Shown in pieces: positions 32,174-41,314 of a stretch of DNA of 64,000 bases. The DNA is from Streptomyces malaysiense (GTDB lineage Bacteria > Actinomycetota > Actinomycetes > Streptomycetales > Streptomycetaceae). The notes under the pieces were generated by a model, which saw only the letters and a program-made list of their open reading frames with translations, was not told the origin of the DNA and ran no database searches. The DNA is taken from assembly GCF_000980885.2 (NCBI RefSeq), contig NZ_LBDA02000024.1, positions 62,001-126,000 of the forward strand. The letters run 5' to 3'. Each line of letters starts with the position of its first letter. The first letter of the stretch is position 1. The translations under genes and the position numbers were made by a program.

Positions 32174-32971
32174 ATGCTGAGGTTCTCCGTTCTAGGAGCG
32201 CTGGAGATACGCACTGCCGCCGGTGAGGCGGAGGTGTGCGGCGATCTCCAGCGCACACTGGTGCAGACCCTGCTGGTCAGCGAGGGCCGGCCGGTGAGCG
32301 GGGAGAGCCTGGCGGAGGAGATGTGGGGCGAGGCCCTGCCCGACCACCGGGCCAACGCGCTCCAGGCGCACATCAGCCGGCTGCGGCGCAGGCTGCGGTC
32401 GCTGGAGCCGGACCGCCCCGCCTCCCGGGTGACCATCCACCCGGCCGGCTACCGGCTCAGCGTCGGCGAGGGGGAGCTGGACGCGGCGGAGTTCGTACGG
32501 GCCGTACGGCAGGCCGAGTCGGCGGGGCCGCAGGACGCGGAGCGCGCCGCCCGGATGCTCGGCGAGGCGCTCGCGCTGTGGCGGGGCCCGGTGTTCGGCG
32601 GCTTCCCCGGCGGCACCATGTGCCAGCTCGCCGGGGCACGGTACGAGGAGTACCGGATGCGCGCGATGGAACTGCGCTTCGACGCCGAACTGCGCCTGGG
32701 CAGACACGCGTCGGTGCTCGCGGAGCTGGCCGAGGCGCACACCAACCACTCGCTGCGCGAGCGCTTCTGCGAGCAGCTGATGGTCGCCCTGTACTGCTCG
32801 GGCCGGCAGGCCGACGCGCTCGACGTGTTCCGCCGGATGCGCCGCAGGCTGGACGAGGAGCTGGGAATACAGCCGTCGCCGGCGCTGCGCAAGGTGGAGC
32901 TCGCGATCCTCTCGCACGATCCGGCGCTGACGGGGGACGCGCTGGTCCCGACGGCACTGCAGCCGGTGTGA
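32174..32971 (+). CDS. SARP-family pathway activator
   Basis: A 265-aa Streptomyces antibiotic regulatory protein: OmpR-type winged helix (about 1-95; GRPVSGESLAEEMWGEALPD, then the recognition-helix region NALQAHISRLRRRL) followed by the BTAD domain (about 100-250; ARYEEYRMRAMELRFDAELRLGRH, ERFCEQLMVALYCSGRQADALDVF). The ATG at 32174 has AGGGGGAAAG before it. The short length without an NB-ARC domain matches cluster-situated activators of the ActII-ORF4 type. It is the likely protein that binds the 11-bp phased GTCAG/ATCAG repeats found at six places in the cluster. Confidence 0.92.
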   Translation: MLRFSVLGALEIRTAAGEAEVCGDLQRTLVQTLLVSEGRPVSGESLAEEMWGEALPDHRANALQAHISRLRRRLRSLEPDRPASRVTIHPAGYRLSVGEGELDAAEFVRAVRQAESAGPQDAERAARMLGEALALWRGPVFGGFPGGTMCQLAGARYEEYRMRAMELRFDAELRLGRHASVLAELAEAHTNHSLRERFCEQLMVALYCSGRQADALDVFRRMRRRLDEELGIQPSPALRKVELAILSHDPALTGDALVPTALQPV

Positions 32972-33003
32972 CCGCGGCCCGGGGCCGAGCCGTTCGGGCC
33001 GGG

Positions 33004-33062
33004 CCGTAAGCGGCCGGACCGTAAGCGGCCGGACCGTAAGCGGCCCGTCAGCGCCCGGTCAG
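33004..33062 (+). promoter_or_regulatory. triple 15-bp repeat merging into SARP-type repeats
   Basis: The unit CCGTAAGCGGCC occurs three times at 33004, 33019 and 33034 (15-bp period). The last copy contains GTAAG at 33036, followed by GTCAG at 33047 and 33058, all in 11-bp phase. This sits about 95 bp before the carboxylase start and suggests that the SARP also controls that gene. Confidence 0.5.
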
Positions 33063-33157
33063 ACCGCGTTGCCACGATCGTGTCCGGATCACCCCGGCGA
33101 CGGCCCGGCGCGGGCGGCGTCCGATGTCACGTCACCTCACGGCAGAGGCAGGCAGAG

Positions 33158-34702
33158 ATGAAGTCCCACATCGCGGAACTGGCCGGCATACGCGAGAGCG
33201 TGCTCGCCGGCCCGAGCGAGAAGGCGACCGCGGCGCAGCACGCCAAGGGCAAGCTGACGGCTCGGGAGCGGATCGAGCTGCTCCTGGACCCGGGTTCCTT
33301 CCAGGAGGTCGAGCCGCTGCGCCGGCACCGGGCCACCGGTTTCGGCCTGGAGGCGAAGAAGCCGTACACCGACGGTGTCATCACCGGCTGGGGCACGGTC
33401 GAGGACCGCACTGTCTTCGTCTACGCGCACGACTTCCGCATCTTCGGCGGCGCGCTGGGCGAGGCCCACGCCACCAAGATCCACAAGATCATGGACATGG
33501 CCATCGCGGCCGGCGCGCCCCTGGTCTCCCTGAACGACGGCGCGGGCGCCCGCATCCAGGAGGGCGTGACGGCGCTCGCCGGCTACGGCGGCATCTTCCG
33601 CCGGAACACCGCCGCCTCCGGGGTGATCCCGCAGATCTCCGTGATGCTCGGCCCGTGCGCGGGCGGCGCGGCCTACTCCCCCGCCCTGACCGACTTCGTC
33701 TTCATGGTCCGCGAGACCTCGCAGATGTTCATCACCGGCCCCGACGTGGTCAAGGCGGTGACGGGCGAGGAGATCACCCAGAACGGCCTGGGCGGCGCGG
33801 ACGTGCACGCCGAGACCAGCGGTGTCTGCCACTTCGCCTACGACGACGAGGAGACCTGCCTGGAGGAGGTCCGCTACCTGCTCTCGCTGCTCCCGGGCAA
33901 CAACCGCGAGAACCCGCCGCGGGTGGAGTGCTCCGATCCGGCCGACCGGCGCTGCGAGTCGCTGGCCGATCTGGTGCCGGAGGACGGCAACCGGCCGTAC
34001 GACATGACGAAGGTGATCGAGGAGATCGTCGACGACGGCGAGTACCTGGAGGTCCACCAGCGCTGGGCCCGCAACATCATCTGCGCGCTCGCCCGCCTCG
34101 ACGGCCAGGTCGTCGGAATCATCGCCAACCAGCCGCAGACGCTCGCCGGCGTCCTCGACATCGAGTCCTCCGAAAAGGCGGCGCGCTTCGTGCAGATGTG
34201 CGACGCGTTCAGCATCCCGCTGGTCACCCTGCTGGACGTGCCGGGCTTCCTGCCTGGCGTCGGGCAGGAGCACGGCGGGATCATCCGCCGCGGCGCGAAG
34301 CTGCTGTACGCCTACTGCAACGCGACCGTGCCGCGCATCTCCCTGATCCTGCGCAAGGCGTACGGCGGCGCGTACATCGTCATGGACTCCCAGTCGATCG
34401 GCGCGGACCTGACGTTCGCGTGGCCGACGAACGAGATCGCGGTGATGGGCGCGGAGGGCGCGGCCAACGTCATCTTCCGCCGCCGGATCGCCGACGCCGA
34501 GGACCCCGAGGCCATGCGCGCGCGGCTGGTCAAGGAGTACAAGTCCGAGCTGATGCACCCGTACTACGCCGCCGAACGCGGCCTCGTCGACGACGTCATC
34601 GATCCCGCCGAGACCCGCGAGGTCCTGGTGCGGTCGCTGGCGATGCTCCGCACGAAGCACGCGGAGAGCCCCGCCCGCAAGCACGGCAACCCCCCTCAAT
34701 GA
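33158..34702 (+). CDS. acyl-CoA carboxylase beta (carboxyltransferase) subunit
   Basis: A 514-aa carboxyltransferase of the AccD/PccB family with two crotonase-like halves. Typical elements: KGKLTARERIELLLDPGSF, the oxyanion region GPCAGGAAYSPALTDF, and the second-half GAKLLYAYCNATVPRISLILRKAYGGAYIVM. It carboxylates acetyl- or propionyl-CoA with a biotin alpha subunit encoded elsewhere. ATG at 33158. The epsilon subunit follows 11 bp later. Phased SARP-type repeats upstream suggest induction with the cluster to raise malonyl-CoA supply, which fits a malonyl-specific AT; this is inference. Confidence 0.92.
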   Translation: MKSHIAELAGIRESVLAGPSEKATAAQHAKGKLTARERIELLLDPGSFQEVEPLRRHRATGFGLEAKKPYTDGVITGWGTVEDRTVFVYAHDFRIFGGALGEAHATKIHKIMDMAIAAGAPLVSLNDGAGARIQEGVTALAGYGGIFRRNTAASGVIPQISVMLGPCAGGAAYSPALTDFVFMVRETSQMFITGPDVVKAVTGEEITQNGLGGADVHAETSGVCHFAYDDEETCLEEVRYLLSLLPGNNRENPPRVECSDPADRRCESLADLVPEDGNRPYDMTKVIEEIVDDGEYLEVHQRWARNIICALARLDGQVVGIIANQPQTLAGVLDIESSEKAARFVQMCDAFSIPLVTLLDVPGFLPGVGQEHGGIIRRGAKLLYAYCNATVPRISLILRKAYGGAYIVMDSQSIGADLTFAWPTNEIAVMGAEGAANVIFRRRIADAEDPEAMRARLVKEYKSELMHPYYAAERGLVDDVIDPAETREVLVRSLAMLRTKHAESPARKHGNPPQ

Positions 34703-34713
34703 CGGAGGTCCCC

Positions 34714-34914
34714 ATGTCCGTGTCCACCCCCTCCCCCACTCCCCCCATCCGGGTCGAGAAGGGCGAAGCCACCGACGAGGAACTGGCCGCCCTGACCGTC
34801 CTGCTCCTCAGCCGCGGCGCCCTCCCGGGCCCCGGCACCGAGGCGTCCTCCCCGGGCACGACGTCCTGGCGCCCGCACTCCTTCCACGCGCCGCACAGCT
34901 GGCAGCGGGCATAG
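34714..34914 (+). CDS. acyl-CoA carboxylase epsilon subunit
   Basis: A 66-aa protein of the actinobacterial epsilon-subunit family: IRVEKGEATDEELAALTVLL near the N-terminus and a Trp-containing C-terminal part (TTSWRPHSF, HSWQRA). GGAGG precedes the start. It stabilises the alpha/beta carboxylase complex. Confidence 0.85.
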   Translation: MSVSTPSPTPPIRVEKGEATDEELAALTVLLLSRGALPGPGTEASSPGTTSWRPHSFHAPHSWQRA

Positions 34915-35005
34915 GGCGTCCGGACGGCCCGGGGAGGTGCGCCACCGCGGTACGGGTACGCCCGCCCCCGGACCCCGGTCGCCCCCGCCCGCGTGGCCCC
35001 CGGGT

Positions 35006-35503
<498 letters not shown>

Positions 35504-35522
35504 TCACCCGGGCGGTGGCGCG

Positions 35523-35921
35523 TCACGGCAGTACGGCGAACCCGTCCAGCTCCACCAGTGCCGCTTCGTCCCACAGCCGTACGACCTGCACGACCGCCAT
35601 CGCCGGATAGTCCCGGCCCGCCGCCGCGCGCCACAGCCGCCCCAGTTCCCGTGCCTGCGCGCGGTACGCGGCGACGTCCGTGGCGTACACCGTGACCCGG
35701 GCCAGCTCCGCGGGGGTGCCGCCGGCCGCGCGCAGGGCGGTGAGCAGGTTGCCGAGCGCCCGCTCGAACTGCTCGGCCAGCGTGTCCCCGGTGATCTTCC
35801 CGTCGGCGTCGAGCGCGGTCTGGCCGGCGAGGAACACCACCTTGGACCCGGCCGCGACGACGGCGTGCGAGAACCCCGTGGGCGGGGACAGCTCGGACGG
35901 GTTGACGCGTTCGGTCGTCAC
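35523..35921 (-). CDS. RidA-family reactive imine deaminase
   Basis: A 132-aa protein of the RidA/YjgF/UK114 family (FSHAVVAAGSKVVFLAGQTALDADG, ARVTVYATDVAAYRAQ, ALVELDGFAVLP). Trimers of this fold hydrolyse enamines/imines or related intermediates. The GTG start overlaps the acyl-CoA dehydrogenase stop (GTGA). In an aminobenzoyl-CoA pathway a RidA could clear an enamine produced after ring reduction or opening. Confidence 0.88.
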   Translation of the reverse strand: MTTERVNPSELSPPTGFSHAVVAAGSKVVFLAGQTALDADGKITGDTLAEQFERALGNLLTALRAAGGTPAELARVTVYATDVAAYRAQARELGRLWRAAAGRDYPAMAVVQVVRLWDEAALVELDGFAVLP

Positions 35922-37051
35922 CGGGCCTCCTGCTCGTGAGCGGCGTACAACTCCTTGGCGATGATGCCTCGTTGGACCTCGCTCGCCCCCTCGTAGATGC
36001 GCGGCGCCCGCACCTCGCGGTAGAGGTGTTCGAGCAGATGGCCGCGCTGGAGGGCGCACGCGCCGTGCAACTGCACGGCGGCGTCGACGACGTACTGCGC
36101 GGTCTCCGTCGCGAGCAGCTTGGCCATCGCGGAGCGGCGAGGCACGTCGGGCGCGCCCTCGTCGTACGCGGCGGCCGCCGCGTACACCATCAGCCGGGCC
36201 GCCTCGGTGCGCAGCGCCATCTCCGCGACCTGGTGCGACACCGCCTGGAGGTCCATCAACCTGCCCTTGAACGCCTGCCGTCGACGGGTGTGCGCCACGG
36301 TCGCGTCCAGCGCCGCCTGCGCCATGCCCACCGCGAACGCCCCGACGCTGGGACGGAAGAGATTGAGCGTCCCCATGGCGACGGCGAATCCCCGGTCGAC
36401 CTCGCCGAGCACGTCGTCCGAGGTGACGGGGACGGCGTCGAAGTCCAGCGCGCCGATGGGGTGCGGGGAGATCATCTCCAGGGCGCGGCCGGTGAGTCCG
36501 GGCCGGTCGGCGGGGACGAGGAACGCCGTCACCCCGCGGGCGCCGGCGCGTGGCGCGGTGCGCGCGAAGACGGTGTAGAAGTCCGCCTCGGGCGCGTTGG
36601 AGATCCAGCACTTCTCCCCCGTCAGCAGCCACCGCCCCGCTCCCCGCTCCTCGGCCGCGAGCGCCAGCGCGGCCGCGTCCGACCCGGCGCCCGGCTCGCT
36701 CAGCGCGAAGGCCGCGACCGCGCCGCCGTCGGCGACCCGGGGCAGCCAGCGCTCCCGCTGGGCCGGGCTGCCGTGTGCGTGCACGGGGTGGGCGCCGAGC
36801 CCCTGGAGGGCGAGCGCGGTCTCCGCCTCCGTACAGCCCTGCGCCAGCGACTCCCGCATCAGGCACAGATCGAGCGCACCCGACGTGAACAGCCTGGCCA
36901 GCAGGCCGAGTTGACCCAGCGCGGCCAGCAGTGGCCGGTTGACGCGTCCGGGGGCGCCCTTGTCGGCGAGCGGACGCAGCTCCTCGGCGGCGAGCGCCCG
37001 CAGTCGCGCGCACCAGGCCAGCCGTTCCGGTTCGAGTGAGAATGCGGGCAC
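35918..37051 (-). CDS. acyl-CoA dehydrogenase
   Basis: A 377-aa FAD-dependent acyl-CoA dehydrogenase with canonical signatures FALSEPGAGSDAAALALAA, WLLTGEKCWISNAPEADF and the C-terminal VQLHGACALQRGHLLEHLYREVRAPRIYEGASEVQ; the ring/catalytic Glu region is YEGASE. First gene of a leftward pair with RidA, divergent from the CoA ligase across a promoter region that carries the 37102-37129 operator. It probably dehydrogenates a CoA-bound intermediate of the aromatic pathway. Confidence 0.9.
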   Translation of the reverse strand: MPAFSLEPERLAWCARLRALAAEELRPLADKGAPGRVNRPLLAALGQLGLLARLFTSGALDLCLMRESLAQGCTEAETALALQGLGAHPVHAHGSPAQRERWLPRVADGGAVAAFALSEPGAGSDAAALALAAEERGAGRWLLTGEKCWISNAPEADFYTVFARTAPRAGARGVTAFLVPADRPGLTGRALEMISPHPIGALDFDAVPVTSDDVLGEVDRGFAVAMGTLNLFRPSVGAFAVGMAQAALDATVAHTRRRQAFKGRLMDLQAVSHQVAEMALRTEAARLMVYAAAAAYDEGAPDVPRRSAMAKLLATETAQYVVDAAVQLHGACALQRGHLLEHLYREVRAPRIYEGASEVQRGIIAKELYAAHEQEAR

Positions 37052-37101
37052 TGCCGGTCCTCCCTCCGGGACGGACCACGGCGACCGTCCTCCCGCACGA
37101 C

Positions 37102-37129
37102 GTTATCGCGCACAGTTGACTGCCGTCAC
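37102..37129. promoter_or_regulatory. candidate PaaX-type operator (copy 1)
   Basis: GTTATC, 9 bp, then TGACTGCCGTCAC, in the divergent promoter region between the acyl-CoA dehydrogenase and ligase genes. The same layout with the same spacing recurs at 50264-50291. The core is a near-palindrome (TGAC, 5 bp, GTCA). Confidence 0.6.
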
Positions 37130-37204
37130 CAACACGATACGCTCAAACCGCGAGCCCGCCAGGAATGCCCGTCCGGACGTCCGTCACGGCAAGGGGGCAA
37201 GGCC

Positions 37205-38797
37205 ATGCATCTCTCGGCCCACGTGGACACCTTCGCGCGCGACCATCTGCCGCCGCCGGAGGACTGGCCCGAGTTGCGCTTCGACCTGCCGGAGCTGCGC
37301 TATCCCGCCCGGCTGAACTGCGCCGTGGAGCTCCTCGGCCACGCCGACGGCGGCCGCCCGGCCTTCCGCACCCCGGACGGACCCGTGTGGACGTACGACG
37401 AGCTGCGCGCGCGGGTCGACCGGATCGCGCATCTGCTCACCGGCGAACTCGGCGTCGTGCCCGGCAACCGGGTGCTGCTGCGCGGCCCCACCACCCCCTG
37501 GCTCGCGGCCTGCTGGCTCGCGGTGCTGAAGGCGGGCGCGGTCGCGGTCACCGTGCTGGCCCAGCAGCGCCCGCACGAACTGGCGACCATCTGCGAGATC
37601 GCCCGGGTGGACCACGCGCTGTGCGACGCCCGCGCCGTGGCGGACCTGGCGAAGGCACGGACACCCGGGCTGCGTGTCACGACGTACGGCGGCGACACCC
37701 CCGACGACCTCCTGCGCCGCTCCGCGCCCGCGACTCCCTACCCCGCCGTCGACACCGCCTGCGACGACGTCGCCCTGATCGCCTTCACCTCGGGCACCAC
37801 GGGACGCCCGAAGGGATGCATGCACTTCCACCGGGACGTGCTGGCGATCGCCGACACCTTCTCCCGGCACGTCCTGCGCCCGCGCGCCGACGACGTCTTC
37901 GCCGGCAGCCCCCCGCTCGGCTTCACCTTCGGCCTCGGCGGTCTCGTGATCTTCCCCCTGCGGGCCGGGGCGAGCGCCCTCCTGCTGGAACAGTCCGGCC
38001 CCCGCCGCCTGCTCCCCGCGATAGCCGAGCACCGCGTCTCGGTCCTGTTCACCGCCCCGACCGCGTACCGCGCCATGCTGGACGAGCTGGACGGCCACGA
38101 CATCTCGTCCCTGAGACGCTGCGTGTCGGCCGGGGAGAACCTGCCAGCGGCGACCTGGCGGGCGTGGCACGAGCGCACCGGGGTGCGGATCATCAACGGC
38201 ATCGGCGCGACCGAGCTGCTGCACATCTTCGTCTCCGCCGCGGACGACGGAACGAGACCGGGCGTCACGGGAGTGCCGGTGCCGGGCTGGCAGGCGCGGG
38301 TGCAGCACCCGGACGGCACCCCGCTGCCGGACGGCGAACCCGGACTGCTGGCCGTGCGCGGCCCGGTCGGCTGCCGCTATCTGGCGGACCCCCGCCAGCG
38401 CCAGTACGTGCGCGGCGGCTGGAACATCACCGGCGACACGTACGTCCGTGAGCCCGACGGCTACTTCCGCTACGTGGCCCGCGCCGACGACATGATCATC
38501 TCGGCGGGGTACAACATCGCGGGGCCCGAGGTGGAGGACGCCCTGCTGCGCCATCCGGACGTGGTGGAGACGGCGGTGGTCGGCCGCCCGGACGAGGTGC
38601 GCGGCCAGGTGGCGGTCGCCTACACGGTGCTGCGCGAGGGCGCGCGCCGCGACCCGGAGGCGCTGCGGGCGTTCCTGACCGCCGAACTCGCGCCGTACAA
38701 GTGCCCGCGCGAATTCGTCTTCCTGGCCGCCCTCCCGCGCACCGCGACCGGCAAGTTGCAGCGGTTCCGCCTGCGCACCCCAGGTGACCAGCTGTGA
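37205..38797 (+). CDS. benzoate-type CoA ligase (2-aminobenzoate-CoA ligase-like)
   Basis: A 530-aa adenylate-forming ligase of the benzoate/2-aminobenzoate-CoA ligase type. It starts HLSAHVDTFARDHLPPPEDW; motifs IAFTSGTTGRPKGCMHFHRD, GIGATELLHIFVSA, NITGDTYVREPDGYFRYVAR and the C-terminal LPRTATGKLQRFRLR with the catalytic Lys are present. It would form an aryl-CoA for the monooxygenase/reductase fusion at 46994-49378. The gene is followed 15 bp later by the PaaX regulator. Confidence 0.87.
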   Translation: MHLSAHVDTFARDHLPPPEDWPELRFDLPELRYPARLNCAVELLGHADGGRPAFRTPDGPVWTYDELRARVDRIAHLLTGELGVVPGNRVLLRGPTTPWLAACWLAVLKAGAVAVTVLAQQRPHELATICEIARVDHALCDARAVADLAKARTPGLRVTTYGGDTPDDLLRRSAPATPYPAVDTACDDVALIAFTSGTTGRPKGCMHFHRDVLAIADTFSRHVLRPRADDVFAGSPPLGFTFGLGGLVIFPLRAGASALLLEQSGPRRLLPAIAEHRVSVLFTAPTAYRAMLDELDGHDISSLRRCVSAGENLPAATWRAWHERTGVRIINGIGATELLHIFVSAADDGTRPGVTGVPVPGWQARVQHPDGTPLPDGEPGLLAVRGPVGCRYLADPRQRQYVRGGWNITGDTYVREPDGYFRYVARADDMIISAGYNIAGPEVEDALLRHPDVVETAVVGRPDEVRGQVAVAYTVLREGARRDPEALRAFLTAELAPYKCPREFVFLAALPRTATGKLQRFRLRTPGDQL

Positions 38798-38812
38798 CGC
38801 CGACGACCTAAG

Positions 38813-39631
38813 ATGATCATCGTGTCCGAGCAGCACGCCCCCAGATCACTCATCGTCACGCTCTACGGCGCGTACGGCCGCTCCCTGCCCGGCCCGATGC
38901 CCGTCGCCGAGCTGATCCGGCTGCTGGCCGCGGTCGGCGTGGACGCACCCTCCGTCCGCTCCTCGGTGTCCCGCCTCAAGCGCCGCGGCCTGCTCCTGCC
39001 CGCCCGCACGGAGGCCGGCGCCGCCGGCTACGAACTCTCGCCCGAGGCCCTGCAGCTGATGGAGGACGGCGACCGCCGCATCTACGCCGCCGCGCCCCCC
39101 GAGGACGCGGGCTGGGTGCTGGCGGTCTTCTCGGTGCCGGAGACCGAGCGCCAGAAGCGCCACGTGCTGCGCTCCCGCCTGTCCTCCCTGGGCTTCGGCA
39201 CGGCGGCCCCCGGCGTCTGGATCGCCCCGGCCCGCCTCTACGAGGAGACCGAGCACACCCTGCGCCGGCTGCGCCTGGACCCCTATGTCGACTTCTTCCG
39301 CGGCGACCACCTGGGCTTCGCGCCCACCGCCGAGGCCGTCGCCCGCTGGTGGGACCTCGCTTCGATCGCCGAGGAGCACATCCGCTTCCTCGACGCCCAC
39401 GCCCCCCTCCTGCGCGCCTGGGAGCACCGCGCGGACACCCCGCCGCGGGACGCCTACCGCGACTACCTCCGCACCCTCGACTCCTGGCGCCACCTGCCCT
39501 ACACCGACCCGGGCCTCCCCACCGACCTCCTCCCCGCCGACTGGCCGGGCGTGCGCTCCGCGGAGGTCTTCCGGTCGCTGCACGAACGCCTGCGCGACGC
39601 GGGAGCGGAGTTCGCGCGCCAGACAGCCTGA
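38813..39631 (+). CDS. PaaX-family transcriptional regulator
   Basis: A 272-aa repressor of the PaaX family: N-terminal winged helix (LIRLLAAVGVDAPSVRSSVSRLKRRGLL), a central PaaX domain (WVLAVFSVPETERQKRHVLRSRLSSLGFG, GVWIAPARLYEETEHTLRRL) and a C-terminal LP-rich domain. PaaX proteins respond to aryl-CoA and repress catabolic operons. It may use the ATG at 38813 or a GTG at 38822. It is co-transcribed with the ligase and likely acts on the operators at 37102 and 50264. Confidence 0.9.
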   Translation: MIIVSEQHAPRSLIVTLYGAYGRSLPGPMPVAELIRLLAAVGVDAPSVRSSVSRLKRRGLLLPARTEAGAAGYELSPEALQLMEDGDRRIYAAAPPEDAGWVLAVFSVPETERQKRHVLRSRLSSLGFGTAAPGVWIAPARLYEETEHTLRRLRLDPYVDFFRGDHLGFAPTAEAVARWWDLASIAEEHIRFLDAHAPLLRAWEHRADTPPRDAYRDYLRTLDSWRHLPYTDPGLPTDLLPADWPGVRSAEVFRSLHERLRDAGAEFARQTA

Positions 39632-39841
39632 ACCGGAGCGTTCCGCCGCCGGCCCGGCCGGAACCGGACCGGAAGCGGCCGGCGGGTACCGGCGGAAGCG
39701 TCCGAGGTGGTCTGGTGGACAGCGGTGAGGCCGGGTGCGGTGGCACGTGGCGCGGGCGGCGGGGAGATCCCGCGAAGGGGGAACTGCGAGATGCGGAGCA
39801 GCCCGCGGCCCCGGGGGAAGCGGCCGGGCCCCCGCCCGGCC

Positions 39842-41230
39842 TCACCGCCAGTCCGTCGCGCGCGGTCCGGGTACCAGGTCCTGGAAGCGCTGCTCCACGG
39901 GGGTCAGGTCGGTCTGGGCCAGTTCCTGGGGCCGTACGACGAGACGGAGTTCAGGGGTCAGAGCGGGGTGACGGCGGCAGGCGTCGATGAACGAGTCCAC
40001 GATCAGGGCGACGAGCTGGCCTCGGTCCAGATCGGTGACACGGGCCAGTCCGGAACCGATCAGCGGGACGGCGACCGGTTTGAACATGCCGTGGACCGCC
40101 ACCGAGGCCCACAGGTTCTCCAGGCTCAGCCGCAGATCACTGTCGCTGGATCTGGCCACCAGATCGTTGCCGAGGTGCGAATAGGCGGTGGCGAACACCC
40201 GGCGGCCGTCGACCGGCACCACCACGGTGGTGCCCATCGGGTAACGCACCCTCCGTCCCAGCGGCTTGGCCCGCACGCTCTCCGTGCCGACCGCCTTCGT
40301 CTTGCGCAGCCCCGCCCGCAGCTTGTCGTCCAGCAGACGGCGCCGGCCGGCGAACAGCCGGTCGACGAGCTGGCTCTGTACGCTTTCACGGCTGATCACG
40401 AGATCCTCGGAGGTCTCCGTGTCGAAGGTGTCGGAGAAGCCGATCACGAGATTGCAGTCCGCCTGGTCGAACAAGTCGCCCCGTACCAGCACCACTTCGG
40501 CCCGCTGGCCGGCCAACGGGACGGGGTGCCTGAGCAGTTCGTCCCCGTGCCGGGCACGCAGCTCCGCGCGCAGCGTGTCGAGGACACGCGCGGCCTCGGT
40601 GTCGTCGGGGTGTTCGTGGACAAGGAGTTCGGCGACCGGCAGCGCGCGTTCCGGATGGCCCAGGTCCATCTGGACCCGCACCAGCTCGCGGCGCGCCGAG
40701 TCCTGGAGGGAGGTCAGGCGGCGTATGAAGGGCATCGCGAACCCCTCGCCGTTCACCTCGGCCAGCGGGCGACCGCGCACCATGGACAGCGCCTCGGCCA
40801 ACCGGTGCGCCGCGGTGGCCGGCGGCGCGAGCAGGGCGTCGCTGACGATCGCGGTGAAGCGTGCGCTGTCGAGTTCCTCGGGGCGCAGCACCAGACGGTA
40901 CGCGGTCTGCGGGCCCTGCACGGTGACCTGCTGCTCGGTGCGCAGGACGCTCGTCCCGACGCCGTCCTGGCCGGGAGCCAGCGCCCGCCGTAGTTCCAGG
41001 ACGCGTTTCTGGACCTCGTTGCGGTTGCGCTGGTCCAGCTGACGGGGCTCGTCCGCGAGCCCCCAGACGTCGCGACGCAGTTGCCGCACCGGCACCGCCT
41101 CGCCTCCGGCCACCACCAGACGCACTAGCAGCCGCGCGGTCAGCGGCGTCAGCCGGACCGGAGCACCATCGACTTCGAGCCGGACCGGGCCCAGTACCTT
41201 CACTCGGATACGCGTTCCCGTACCGGACAT
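39842..41230 (-). CDS. winged-helix/BTAD protein fused to a ThsA-like macro domain
   Basis: A 462-aa fusion. The N-terminal half resembles SARP/AfsR: RIRVKVLGPVRLEVDGAPVRLT, a winged-helix part to about 105, then helical BTAD-like repeats (PFIRRLTSLQDSARRELVRVQMDLGHPERAL). The C-terminal half (about 245-440) is a macro-like domain of the ThsA/DUF6430 type: VRGDLFDQADCNLVIGFSDTFDT, YPMGTTVVV, and PLIGSGLARVTDLDRGQL. The related domain is in the divergent gene 85 bp away. I infer a transcription factor that senses an ADP-ribose-type ligand. The ATG at 41230 has a G-rich site; a GTG at 41272 lies inside the intergenic inverted repeat and has none. Confidence 0.75.
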   Translation of the reverse strand: MSGTGTRIRVKVLGPVRLEVDGAPVRLTPLTARLLVRLVVAGGEAVPVRQLRRDVWGLADEPRQLDQRNRNEVQKRVLELRRALAPGQDGVGTSVLRTEQQVTVQGPQTAYRLVLRPEELDSARFTAIVSDALLAPPATAAHRLAEALSMVRGRPLAEVNGEGFAMPFIRRLTSLQDSARRELVRVQMDLGHPERALPVAELLVHEHPDDTEAARVLDTLRAELRARHGDELLRHPVPLAGQRAEVVLVRGDLFDQADCNLVIGFSDTFDTETSEDLVISRESVQSQLVDRLFAGRRRLLDDKLRAGLRKTKAVGTESVRAKPLGRRVRYPMGTTVVVPVDGRRVFATAYSHLGNDLVARSSDSDLRLSLENLWASVAVHGMFKPVAVPLIGSGLARVTDLDRGQLVALIVDSFIDACRRHPALTPELRLVVRPQELAQTDLTPVEQRFQDLVPGPRATDWR

Positions 41231-41267
41231 CCCCGTCGCCCCCCCGGGCTTTTGTTCATCACTCTGT

Positions 41268-41283
41268 GTCACTTTGTGGTGAC
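41268..41283. promoter_or_regulatory. inverted repeat between the divergent macro genes
   Basis: GTCAC-N6-GTGAC (41268-41272 with 41279-41283) in the 84-bp gap between the winged-helix/macro gene and the TM-macro gene. A good candidate autoregulatory operator. Confidence 0.5.
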
Positions 41284-41314
41284 TTAAAGATTACCATCAG
41301 ATCGTGGGGTACCT

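Noticed and set aside
33004..33045. Triple repeat as a CRISPR-like or phase-variation element
   Set aside because: Only three 15-bp units in an intergenic region; no coding frame affected and no spacers.
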